A stretch of 7,165 nucleotides of DNA from JBFKPQ01 sp041628225 (GCA_041628225.1 JBFKPQ010000119.1:1-7165); one strand, 5' to 3'; positions 1 through 6,619 are shown, counted from the first letter of the stretch. Notes: generated by a model from the letters alone, not told the origin. Numbers and translations: made by a program.

Positions 1-275
1 GAGTCGGGCTCATGACGAAAACAGGACTCGACGATGTTCAGCCGGGCGCCTGGCAACCAGCCTGGGTGTTCTGGATGGGCCGAAGCTCGAATGGCCTCAT
101 ACGGCACCTGGAACACGATCCCGAGCCGCTCTATGGCGAAGGCCCAGAACGCCGACCGTTCGGTGCACGTCCAGCGATGAAACGCTCCGAAATCTGCGAA
201 GCCCGTTTCGGCCATCGCAGAGGTCACGTTGGCCGCTGCCAGGGTGCGTTCGTCCGGGATCCAGCGCTCGAGCAT
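1..275 (-). CDS. AMP-forming acyl-CoA synthetase-like protein, N-terminal fragment
   Basis: This reading frame is open from an ATG at 275 to the left window edge, giving 91 residues; the rest of the gene lies outside. The peptide looks like the N-terminal cap of acetyl/acyl-CoA synthetases: an AN.T..M stretch near residues 15-21, FHRWT at 32-36, AFWAFAIERLGI at 42-53, and WLPGARLNIVESCF at 73-86. The last motif corresponds to the conserved 'PGA.LN.AE' segment of the ACS N-terminal domain. The WLPG..LNI.E.C form recalls the plant peroxisomal AAE17/AAE18 type and its bacterial relatives. The adenylate-forming core (P-loop and later motifs) is not in the window, so substrate and activity cannot be read. 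An in-frame ATG at 305 would overlap the racemase end by 17 nt; neither start has a clear ribosome binding site. The gene probably belongs to the same transcript as the racemase, 13 nt downstream of its stop. Confidence 0.72.
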   Translation of the reverse strand, partial: MLERWIPDERTLAAANVTSAMAETGFADFGAFHRWTCTERSAFWAFAIERLGIVFQVPYEAIRASAHPEHPGWLPGARLNIVESCFRHEPD

Positions 276-288
276 CGCCTGAGGCAGG

Positions 289-978
289 CTACCCGAGTGC
301 GGCATCCACGGCAGCCAGCGCATGGATCGTGGTCGTCGGGAAGTACGGGACGTCGACGTCATCCGGACCGACGAGCAACTCGATCTCCGTGCACCCGGCG
401 ATGATGCCTTCGGCGCCGTCCGCGACCAGGCGGCCGATCACCTCGAGATAGCGATGGCGAGATTCGGGCTCGATGACGCCCCTCACCAACTCGTCGTAGA
501 TGATGTCGTGGACGACCGTGCGCTCACCGGCGGTAGGCACGCGAACATCGAGCCCGTGGGATCCGAGGCGACCGGCGTAGAACGCACCCTCCATGGTGTA
601 GCGAGTTCCGAGCAACCCGACGCGCCCACAATCGGCGGCTCGCACCGCAGCCGCCGTCGCGTCGGCGATGTGCACAAACCGGCTGCCGACCTCGGCCACG
701 ATGGCGTCGGCGACCCGATGCATCGTGTTCGTACACAGGATGATGACCTCCGCTCCCCCGTCCGCGAGGCGTCGGGCGTCCGCGGCGAGCAGTTCACCCG
801 CCTGCGCCCAGGCTCCGGCGGCCTGAAGTCGGGCGATGCTGTCGAAGTCGTACGAACGGATGATCAGGTCCGCCGAGTGCAGGCCACCGAGTCGCTCTCG
901 CACGGCTTCGTTGATCAAGCGCTCGTAGTGGATGGAGGACTCCCAACTCATACCGCCGAGCAAACCGATCGTCTTCAT
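289..978 (-). CDS. Aspartate/glutamate racemase family protein (YgeA-like amino-acid racemase)
   Basis: The 229-residue product matches the PLP-independent Asp/Glu racemase family throughout and is close in pattern and length to E. coli YgeA. It starts MKTIGLLGGMSWESS (1-15), followed by GGLHSA (31-36), LCTNTMHRVADAI (81-93) with Cys82, HIADAT (103-108), GLLGTRYTME (121-130), and AGCTEIELL (194-202) with Cys196. Cys82 and Cys196 are the expected pair of acid/base cysteines that remove and return the alpha proton from opposite faces, so the enzyme should be active. Family members interconvert L- and D-amino acids in the cytosol; substrates vary (Asp, Glu, homoserine and others) and cannot be fixed here. 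The ATG at 978 is chosen because the conserved N-terminus begins there; the frame stays open to 1137 but that extension is arginine-rich and unlike the family. There is no Shine-Dalgarno sequence, and a long inverted repeat ends 5 nt upstream. Confidence 0.93.
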   Translation of the reverse strand: MKTIGLLGGMSWESSIHYERLINEAVRERLGGLHSADLIIRSYDFDSIARLQAAGAWAQAGELLAADARRLADGGAEVIILCTNTMHRVADAIVAEVGSRFVHIADATAAAVRAADCGRVGLLGTRYTMEGAFYAGRLGSHGLDVRVPTAGERTVVHDIIYDELVRGVIEPESRHRYLEVIGRLVADGAEGIIAGCTEIELLVGPDDVDVPYFPTTTIHALAAVDAALG

Positions 979-983
979 CGGTC

Positions 984-1036
984 CGTGCGCCGGCCATGCA
1001 CATCGACCAACTGACTCGGCACCATGGCCGGGCACG
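984..1036 (-). repeat. Long inverted repeat just upstream of the racemase start
   Basis: The arms 984-998 and 1023-1036 are complementary over 14 base pairs with a single unpaired base at 989, separated by a 24-nt spacer. The inner nine pairs (CATGGCCGG with CCGGCCATG) are perfect. On the minus-strand transcript the stem ends five bases before the racemase ATG at 978, in the place a ribosome binding site would occupy. It could be a protein-binding operator, an attenuator, a transcript-end hairpin for the upstream reductase (no T run follows), or an RNA stem limiting racemase translation. The rest of the 118-nt gap (979-1096) shows no recognisable promoter. Confidence 0.5.
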
Positions 1037-1096
1037 TCCGAGCCGGATGTGGCGCGACGGCGGCGACGGGATCGACCTGTCCGGCCGGTCGACCGG

Positions 1097-2083
1097 TCAC
1101 CATCGTGAGTGCACATACGACCGCAGGTACCGGTCATAGATGGCGGCTACTTCGGACATCGTCTCCTCATCGAGTGCCGGAAGATCGGCTGCTGCGACAT
1201 TGTCGAGCACTTGCTGCGACGACTTGGCCCCCGGGATGACCACCGACACGGCCTCGTGCATGAGAATCCAACGGAGTGCGAACTGCGCAAGGGTGTGACC
1301 GGCGGGAACGAGCGAGGCGAGTTCGCGCGCCGCCAGCAGACCCGTACCGAAGTCGACGCCGCTGAACGTCTCACCGAAGTCGAAAGCCTGCCCGTGCCGG
1401 TTGTAGTTTCGGTGGTCGTCGGGTGCGAAGACGCGGTCGGCCGTCATGGCACCGGTGAGAAGACCACTCGCCAACGGCACGCGCGCGATGACGCCGACGT
1501 GTTCGTCGCGCGCCTGTCCAAACACGGCGGCAGCCGGCTTCGGACGAAACATGTTGAAGATGATCTGAATGGTGGCCACCGCGGGATGTTCGATGGCCAC
1601 CAGGGCTTGGCGGACAGTCTCCACACTCACGCCATAGTGGGCGACCACGCCGTCGGCCACGAGCCGTTCCATGGCCTCGAACATCGTGTCGGTCTCATAT
1701 GCATCGTCCGGTGGACAGTGGAGCTGCACGAGATCCAGTACCTCGACGCCCAGGTTGGCGCGGCTCCGGTCTACGAAGCGCGCCAGGTTGTCGTAGGAGT
1801 ACCCGGCTGCGACGTGGGGGTCGAGGCGCCGGCCGACCTTGGTCGCCACGTACACCCGCGACCCTTCCCACGCGGCCAGCGCATCGGCGATCCGTCGCTC
1901 GCTGCGACCGTCGCCGTACACATCGGCGGTGTCGATGAACGTGACGCCTTCGGACAGGGCGGCGCGGAGCGCATCAGCCGCCTCGTCATCGTCGACCTCA
2001 CCCCAGTCCGCCCCGATGGCCCAGGCCCCGAGCCCGACCTCTCCTACCTCGTAACCGGTGGAACCCAGCGTTCTCGTGCGCAC
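1097..2083 (-). CDS. Aldo/keto reductase (IolS/YhdN-like)
   Basis: The 328-residue protein is a full-length NAD(P)H-dependent aldo/keto reductase with a (beta/alpha)8 barrel pattern. The catalytic tetrad is visible: Asp51 and Tyr56 in FIDTADVYGDGRSE (49-62), Lys82 in VATKVG (79-84), and His122 in LVQLHCPP (118-125). The cofactor-phosphate region appears as VVIPGAKS (281-288), preceded by ALRWIL (269-274). The N-terminus MRTRTLGSTGYEVGEVGLGAW is typical of the AKR11-like group that includes Bacillus IolS and YhdN. Such enzymes reduce aldehydes or ketones, or oxidise alcohols, in the cytosol; substrate cannot be inferred. The start is GTG at 2083, supported by a perfect GGAGGTGA ribosome binding site nine bases upstream. 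It begins 26 nt after the amidohydrolase stop, so it is very likely co-transcribed with it. A 12-bp palindrome at 1085-1096 directly follows the stop codon and is probably incidental. Confidence 0.93.
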   Translation of the reverse strand: MRTRTLGSTGYEVGEVGLGAWAIGADWGEVDDDEAADALRAALSEGVTFIDTADVYGDGRSERRIADALAAWEGSRVYVATKVGRRLDPHVAAGYSYDNLARFVDRSRANLGVEVLDLVQLHCPPDDAYETDTMFEAMERLVADGVVAHYGVSVETVRQALVAIEHPAVATIQIIFNMFRPKPAAAVFGQARDEHVGVIARVPLASGLLTGAMTADRVFAPDDHRNYNRHGQAFDFGETFSGVDFGTGLLAARELASLVPAGHTLAQFALRWILMHEAVSVVIPGAKSSQQVLDNVAAADLPALDEETMSEVAAIYDRYLRSYVHSRW

Positions 2084-2092
2084 CGTCGCTCC

Positions 2093-2109
2093 TCACCTCC
2101 CCGCGGAGG
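2093..2109 (-). promoter_or_regulatory. Strong ribosome binding site of the aldo/keto reductase, within a possible hairpin
   Basis: On the minus strand, GGAGGTGA (2100-2093) is an exact eight-base match to the usual 16S rRNA 3' end and sits nine bases before the GTG at 2083, which fixes that start. Directly 5' of it, CCTCC (2109-2105) can pair with GGAGG (2100-2096) across a GCGG loop. The hairpin begins right after the amidohydrolase stop codon (2112-2110), so ribosomes finishing that gene would cover or open it. The ribosome binding site is clear; the hairpin role is inferred. Confidence 0.8.
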
Positions 2110-3711
2110 CTACTTGCCCCGCTCGTGAACGAAGACTCCCTCGACCATCGTTGCGTCGACGGTCACCGATCCGAGATCGTCGAACGGATCGGCGGACAAC
2201 ACGACGAGGTCGGCGGCCCAGCCGGGCTCGATCCGGCCGCGGCGCCGCTCCAGGTGGTTGACGAAGGCGGATCCCGCCGTGAAGGCCATCAGGGCGTCAG
2301 CGAGCGTGATGCACTCCGACGCGAGAAACGGCGTGGCATCCGCGTCCCCTGGAGGACGCCGCTCTACGGCGACACCGAGCTGCGCCAGCACGTCCACGTC
2401 CGACACGGGCCAATCACTGCCCATCGCCAGGACCGCTCCATGGCGCAACAGCGACCCAAACGGGTACTGCCAATCCCCTCGCTTCGGTCCGAGGTACGGA
2501 AGTGTCAGGTCGGTCATGGCGGCATCGGCACATGCCCAGAGCGGCTGGGCATTTGCGGCGACCCCGAGCTTCCGAAACCGAGGCAGATCGTCCGGATGGA
2601 CGACCTGGATGTGGGCGATGTGAGGACGCAGCTCGCCGCCTCCGCCGGCGGCTGCGACGGCATCGAGTGCGTTTCGCACGGCGGCGTCTCCGATGGCATG
2701 AAAGTGGGGTTGGAAACCGGCGGACATGATGGCGCCGACGACCCCTGGGAGCGCCGCAGGGTCGATCATGTCGATACCGAGGTTGCCGGTCGGGAGTCCC
2801 GCATCGTCGACATAGGAGTCCAAGAGCGCGGCCGTGAAGTTCTCGACCACTCCGTCGAGCATCAACTTCACCGCGTCGGGCCGGTAGCGCGCCGTGCCCT
2901 CGTTACGGGCCTCCCTCATCCATGCCAGCTGCTCGGGACCCGTCGCACGATCCCACCACAGCGAGCCCCGCACCGTTCCGATGAGTCGATCGGTCTGGTC
3001 CAGCCGGACATAGGCGCGGTGGAGATCGGAGGTCACCCAGGCGTCTTGCCAGGCCGTGACTCCCGCCGCCAGCAGCCGGCGTTGGCCGGCCAGTACGGCC
3101 GCCTCGACCTCGTCGGACGTCTCACGCGGCAGTAGCCGCGCCACGATGTCCATCGCACCCTCATGGAGGGTGCCCTGGGGACGGCCATCGGGATGGCGCT
3201 CGATGCGGCCGTCGGGCGGATCGGGTGTGGTTCGGTCGATGGCCGCCAGGGCCAGTGCCCGGCTGTTGACCCAAGCCGCATGGCCGTCCGCCACCACCAG
3301 GTAGGCGGGCCGGTCCGGGACCAGCCGGTCGAGCGCTTCGGCCGAGGGAGTGCCACGGGCGAACCATTCGAACTTCCATCCGCCGCCGGTGAGCCAGTCG
3401 CCTCGCCAGGGACCGTCGTACGCGCCGATCACCGCTTCCGCTTCGCGCCGCGACCCGAGCTCGGTCACGTCGCACGTCAGCTGCCGCCGACCGCCGTGCA
3501 GCGGGTGGACGTGTGCGTCCTGGAAGCCGGGGCACACCATCCTGCCCGCGAGGTCGACGACCTCGGTGTTCGGACCGATCAGGTGTGACACCGTCGCATC
3601 GTCGCCCACTGCGACGATCTCGGACCCGAGCACCGCAAGCGCCGAAGCACGGGATCGCGCCGGGTCGGCCCGAAACACCGACCCTCCGGTGAAGACCCAA
3701 TCCGCAGGCAT
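2110..3711 (-). CDS. YtcJ-like metal-dependent amidohydrolase (amidohydrolase family 3)
   Basis: This 533-residue protein has the layout of the YtcJ / N-substituted formamide deformylase (NfdA) branch of the amidohydrolase superfamily, at the usual length. Visible landmarks are the N-terminal beta-strand segment (VFTGGSVFRADP, 6-17), the metal-binding HxH in PGFQDAHVHP (His67, His69), the DGHAAWVNSRAL block (142-153), and GTLHEGAMDIV (180-190). They continue with DAVKLMLDGVVEN (279-291, Lys282), HFHAIGDAAVRNALDA (336-351), RPHIAHIQ (362-369), GSDWPVSD with Asp433 (431-438), and the C-terminal GRIEPGWAADLVVL (492-505). Metal ligands therefore appear intact. Members hydrolyse amide, formamide or cyclic C-N bonds in the cytosol; the substrate here is unknown. 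No signal peptide is seen. The ATG at 3711 is chosen because family homology starts there; no ribosome binding site precedes it, and a strong hairpin ends 12 nt upstream. D-aminoacylases share the broad family but the motif set fits YtcJ better. Confidence 0.9.
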   Translation of the reverse strand: MPADWVFTGGSVFRADPARSRASALAVLGSEIVAVGDDATVSHLIGPNTEVVDLAGRMVCPGFQDAHVHPLHGGRRQLTCDVTELGSRREAEAVIGAYDGPWRGDWLTGGGWKFEWFARGTPSAEALDRLVPDRPAYLVVADGHAAWVNSRALALAAIDRTTPDPPDGRIERHPDGRPQGTLHEGAMDIVARLLPRETSDEVEAAVLAGQRRLLAAGVTAWQDAWVTSDLHRAYVRLDQTDRLIGTVRGSLWWDRATGPEQLAWMREARNEGTARYRPDAVKLMLDGVVENFTAALLDSYVDDAGLPTGNLGIDMIDPAALPGVVGAIMSAGFQPHFHAIGDAAVRNALDAVAAAGGGGELRPHIAHIQVVHPDDLPRFRKLGVAANAQPLWACADAAMTDLTLPYLGPKRGDWQYPFGSLLRHGAVLAMGSDWPVSDVDVLAQLGVAVERRPPGDADATPFLASECITLADALMAFTAGSAFVNHLERRRGRIEPGWAADLVVLSADPFDDLGSVTVDATMVEGVFVHERGK

Positions 3712-3723
3712 GGCGACCAACGA

Positions 3724-3749
3724 GGAGGGGCGCCCGCGGGCGCCCCTCC
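3724..3749 (-). terminator. Perfect 26-nt palindrome after the potD-like gene (terminator or attenuator hairpin)
   Basis: Two perfectly complementary 13-nt arms (GGAGGGGCGCCCG and its complement) meet with no spacer, so the transcript can fold into a very GC-rich stem. It begins five bases after the stop codon of the solute-binding protein gene (3757-3755) and ends 12 bases before the amidohydrolase ATG. No T run follows (TCGTTGGTCG), so it is not a classical intrinsic terminator. High-GC bacteria often use such U-poor hairpins, and a 3' stem after a binding-protein gene can also protect upstream mRNA. Partial read-through to the enzyme genes is my inference. A symmetric binding site for a repressor is the alternative. 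Confidence 0.6.
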
Positions 3750-3754
3750 GATCG

Positions 3755-4843
3755 TCAGCTCTTGGCTTCTGCCAGCTTGTCGGTGAAGTTGATCTCGTAG
3801 TCACCCGTGTCCGTGATGACCTCGGTCTTCGCCGACTCGGTGGCCGAATAGAAGTCCACGACCTCTTGGTCGAGGAACGGTGTCGCCGCGGCGTTCGGGG
3901 AGCCGTAGTAGTTCCAGTTCGTCAACGCGGCGCCGTTCTCGGCATCCAGCAGGAAGTCGATGAACGTGTGCGCCGTGCACGGCGCTTCGGACACCGTGGG
4001 AATCGCCATGTTGTCGATCCACAGCGTGGCGCCTTCTCGCGGGAGGATGTACGTGAACGAATCCGGGTTGTCGGCTTCGCCGATGGCCACGATCATGTTG
4101 CCTGAGTAGCCGTGAGCCACCGCCACCTCACCGTTCACGAGCGCTTCGTCGTATTGGTCGGAATCGAACGTGGCGATGTTCGCCTTGGCGTCCTTGATGA
4201 GTTGGGCTGCCTCGTCAAGGTGATCCAAGTTCGTGTCGTTGAGCGAGTAGCCCAGATACTCCAGCGCAGCACCCATCGTCTCGCGCGGGTCGTTGAGGAG
4301 GCTCACACCGCCCGGGAAGTTGGCCGTCAGTTCGGGGTCGAACACGAGCGCCCAGCTCTCCACGAATGCGTCGCCAACGAGGTCGAGGTTGACGCCCAGG
4401 CCGGTGGTGCCGTATTGGTAGGCCACCGAGTACGCCAGGTCCGGGTCATACGGTGGCGCCTGGAAGTCTTCCGCCAGGTTGCCGATGTTCGGGATCGCGT
4501 CCTTCTGCAGCGGAAGCAGGAGGCCTTCGGCGATCATGATGGCGATCATATAGTCCGACGGGACGACCAAGTCGTAGGCCACGCCCGACTGCAACTGGGC
4601 CAACATGGCCTCGTTGGACTCGTAGAACGACTCGACGACATCGACGCCATACTCTTCTTCGAAGGCGGCGATGAGATCCGGATCCATGTACTCCGACCAG
4701 TTGTAGAAGTTCAGATCGCCATCGGTCTGGCCGGGTTCGCAATCGACCGCGGCGGCCGTGCCGTCGTCGCCGCCGCATGCGGCCAAGACGAGTGCGATCG
4801 AGAGCATCACCGCCGTGCTGTATCGCCAGCGCAAGCCTTTCAT
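3755..4843 (-). CDS. potD: PotD-like spermidine/putrescine-binding lipoprotein
   Basis: This 362-residue protein is an extracytoplasmic solute-binding protein of the polyamine class. A lipoprotein signal is clear: basic MKGLRWR, a hydrophobic stretch, and the lipobox LAAC with lipidated Cys23. Comparison from memory with E. coli PotD shows the ligand pocket largely kept: FYNWSEY (46-52; Trp49, Glu51, Tyr52), VVPSDY (93-98; Ser96, Tyr98), NDPRETM (184-190; Asp185, Glu188), LWIDNMAIP (274-282; Trp275, Asp277), and YYGSPN (312-317; Tyr313). The pocket Trp229 of PotD corresponds to Tyr246 (GYSGN). Cys35 and Cys289 could pair outside the cell. It delivers ligand to the PotB/PotC-like permease encoded just upstream. 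The ATG at 4843 has AGGAGG four bases before it and lies 13 nt after the potC-like stop. The exact ligand (putrescine, spermidine or another amine) is not determined. Confidence 0.93.
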   Translation of the reverse strand: MKGLRWRYSTAVMLSIALVLAACGGDDGTAAAVDCEPGQTDGDLNFYNWSEYMDPDLIAAFEEEYGVDVVESFYESNEAMLAQLQSGVAYDLVVPSDYMIAIMIAEGLLLPLQKDAIPNIGNLAEDFQAPPYDPDLAYSVAYQYGTTGLGVNLDLVGDAFVESWALVFDPELTANFPGGVSLLNDPRETMGAALEYLGYSLNDTNLDHLDEAAQLIKDAKANIATFDSDQYDEALVNGEVAVAHGYSGNMIVAIGEADNPDSFTYILPREGATLWIDNMAIPTVSEAPCTAHTFIDFLLDAENGAALTNWNYYGSPNAAATPFLDQEVVDFYSATESAKTEVITDTGDYEINFTDKLAEAKS

Positions 4844-4847
4844 GGTT

Positions 4848-4853
4848 CCTCCT
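4848..4853 (-). promoter_or_regulatory. Ribosome binding site of the potD-like gene
   Basis: AGGAGG on the minus strand sits four bases before the ATG at 4843, inside the 13-nt gap after the potC-like stop codon. It is stronger than the AGGA sites before the two permease genes, consistent with a need for more binding protein than permease. Confidence 0.8.
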
Positions 4854-4856
4854 GTG

Positions 4857-5735
4857 TCAGCTGCTTTCGGGGACTTCGGACATCGATTCCGCAGCCACGG
4901 ATACGTTACTGCCTCCGCCTCGCTGGAACACGAGCGAAACGGCCACCAATGCCATCGACGCGACGAGCATCACGGTGCTCACCGCGTTGATGAGCGGGGT
5001 CACGCCGCGCCGGACCAAGCCGAAGACGTAGACGGGCAGCGTCGTCGCCCCGGGTCCGGACACAAAGCTCGTGACCACGACGTCGTCGAGCGACAAGGTG
5101 AGCGCCAGGAGTGCACCACCGAGTACGCCCGGCAGGATGAGCGGAAGGGTGACGTGGCGGAACGCCTGCCACCGAGTGGCGTACAAGTCGGCGGCCGCCT
5201 CCTCGAGGCGATGGTCGAGCTGTCCGAGCCGGGCGCGAACCACGACCGCCACGAACGAGATGTTGAAGGCGATGTGCGACAGCGAGATGGTGCCGATGCC
5301 GAAGTCCGGACGGACGCCCAAGAGATCACCCATCATCCGGAACGACTGGGCGAAGAACAGCAGCATCATCACGGCCATGGTGACGTCGGGGATGATGATG
5401 GGAAGGTAGACGAGACCGTCATAGACCCGTTGGCCACGGAACCGGAACCGCTCGAGCGCCAAGGCGGCCGACGTGCCCAAGACGGTGGAGATGACCGTCG
5501 AGATGGCTGCCACCGTCAGGGAATTCCGCAACGCCCGCAAGACGTCGTCGTTCCGGAACATCTCGCCGTACCACCGCAACGATGGCTCGGTCCAGATCCC
5601 GACATTGCGGTTGTCGTTGAACGAGAAGACGATGAGCACGAGGATCGGCGCGTAGAAGAACGCGAACACGACCCACGAGTTGGCGGCGAGGAGGCGTTCC
5701 ACCGGGCTGCGCGGGCGAATCCCGGCCGCGCTCAT
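4857..5735 (-). CDS. potC: PotC-like polyamine ABC transporter permease
   Basis: This 292-residue inner-membrane protein has about six hydrophobic segments (roughly 21-40, 74-94, 106-130, 150-168, 198-218, 250-270). It carries the binding-protein-dependent permease EAA loop at about 178-203 (EEAAADLYATRW, then LPLILPG), which docks on the ATPase. FYAPILVLIVFSFN near the N-terminus and the DLYATRWQAFRHVTLPLILPGVLGG stretch are typical of the PotC/PotI side of polyamine importers. With the PotB-like protein it forms the membrane channel. The ATG at 5735 overlaps the potB-like stop as ATGA, with AGGA four bases upstream, indicating translational coupling. The same frame stays open far upstream through potB, but that extension is arginine-rich and not membrane-like, so it is excluded. 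The protein is somewhat longer than E. coli PotC, with a polar C-terminal tail (271-292). Confidence 0.94.
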   Translation of the reverse strand: MSAAGIRPRSPVERLLAANSWVVFAFFYAPILVLIVFSFNDNRNVGIWTEPSLRWYGEMFRNDDVLRALRNSLTVAAISTVISTVLGTSAALALERFRFRGQRVYDGLVYLPIIIPDVTMAVMMLLFFAQSFRMMGDLLGVRPDFGIGTISLSHIAFNISFVAVVVRARLGQLDHRLEEAAADLYATRWQAFRHVTLPLILPGVLGGALLALTLSLDDVVVTSFVSGPGATTLPVYVFGLVRRGVTPLINAVSTVMLVASMALVAVSLVFQRGGGSNVSVAAESMSEVPESS

Positions 5736-6619
5736 AGGTTCCTGGCTCCCGATCGGAAGTACACGATCGTGGCAGCCAGCATGACGGTCATCACGGCGAA
5801 CGACAGCGCCGAGCCAAATGGTTGGTTCCGAGCCGCCAGGAACTGGCTCACGATGTAGTCGCCCAGCAATGTCGTACGTGCACCACCGAGAATTGCCGGA
5901 GTGACGTAGGCGCCCAGCGAGGGGATGAACACGAGAATCGAGCCGGCGACGACGCCCGGGCGCGAGAGCGGCCAGGTGATCTTCCGGAACGCCGTCCACC
6001 CATTGGCATAGAGATCCCGTCCGGCTTCCACCAGCCGCCAGTCCATGCGTTCGAGCGCGGCGTACAGTGGCAGCACCATGAACGGCAGAAATCCGTACAC
6101 GAGGCCGATGAGCACCGCCGTGTTCGTGAAGAGAAGTCGGATCGGTTCTCCGCCCATCGCTTGTGCGAGCTGTGAGACGGGACCGTCCGTGCCGAGCAGC
6201 ACCCGCCAGGCGTAGGTCCGGACGAGGAAGTTCGACCAGAACGGGATCATGACCATCACCAGCAGGATGTTCCGAAGGCGCGGACCACGGGTGGCGATGT
6301 AGTAGGCGAACGGATACGAAACGGCCAGACAGATCAGTGTCGTGGCGATCGCCAGGACGAGCGACCGGAGGGCGATCTCGCCCACCAGGGGATCGAAGAG
6401 CCGGCGGTAGCTGGTCAAGTTCCAGTCCCGCAGCTGGGTGAGTCCGGTCGAGCTTCGGGTCGCGAACGAGTAGACGAACACGATGACGAGCGGAACCGCG
6501 AAGAACAGCGTCAGGTAGAGCCACGACGGCGCGGCGATCAGGAGCCCGCGTCGAGCTGCAGCCCGTTCGGCGGCCGCTTCGAACTCCGGCGTGACGACCG
6601 GCGCTTCGGGGGCCGTCAT
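5732..6619 (-). CDS. potB: PotB-like polyamine ABC transporter permease
   Basis: This 295-residue protein is the first permease of the importer. A charged cytosolic N-terminus (1-25) is followed by about six membrane segments (near 28-51, 86-108, 116-134, 166-188, 222-246, 268-287). The PotB-type motif IPFWSNFLVRTYAWRVLLG (125-143) is present. So is the EAA loop (197-223; EAGRDLYANGWTAF, then WPLSRPGV) that contacts the ATPase. It works with the PotC-like partner to move the substrate inward. The ATG at 6619 shares one base with the potA-like stop (TGATG), with a weak AGGA three bases before it, so translation is probably coupled. An in-frame upstream ATG at 6655 lies inside potA and adds residues with no family support; it is not preferred. 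Confidence 0.94.
   Translation of the reverse strand: MTAPEAPVVTPEFEAAAERAAARRGLLIAAPSWLYLTLFFAVPLVIVFVYSFATRSSTGLTQLRDWNLTSYRRLFDPLVGEIALRSLVLAIATTLICLAVSYPFAYYIATRGPRLRNILLVMVMIPFWSNFLVRTYAWRVLLGTDGPVSQLAQAMGGEPIRLLFTNTAVLIGLVYGFLPFMVLPLYAALERMDWRLVEAGRDLYANGWTAFRKITWPLSRPGVVAGSILVFIPSLGAYVTPAILGGARTTLLGDYIVSQFLAARNQPFGSALSFAVMTVMLAATIVYFRSGARNL

Noticed and set aside
12..1014. Plus-strand open frames 12-404 and 322-1014
   Set aside because: They oppose the acyl-CoA synthetase fragment and the racemase, both of which have family motifs; the plus-strand translations show none.
1085..1096. Twelve-base palindrome CCGGTCGACCGG just after the reductase stop
   Set aside because: Palindromes of this length are expected about once or twice by chance in a window this size; with a usable loop the stem is only four pairs and no T run follows.
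979..1137. N-terminal extension of the racemase to 1137
   Set aside because: The extra 53 residues are arginine-rich, overlap the reductase end and precede the canonical MKTIGLLGGMSWES start of the family.
1109..3135. Long plus-strand open frames (1109-2128 and 2125-3135) opposite the reductase and amidohydrolase
   Set aside because: They lie wholly antisense to proteins with clear catalytic motifs, their translations are rich in Arg, Gly, His and Asp without any domain pattern, and long antisense frames are expected in GC-rich DNA.
3712..3804. Longer amidohydrolase starting at the GTG at 3804
   Set aside because: It would read through the palindrome and the end of the potD-like gene, and the added residues do not look like the family N-terminus, which begins at MPADWVFTGG.
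4112..5858. Plus-strand open frames 4112-4990 and 4758-5858 opposite the potD- and potC-like genes
   Set aside because: Same reasoning: antisense to well-supported transporter genes, with low-complexity charged translations and no recognisable family.
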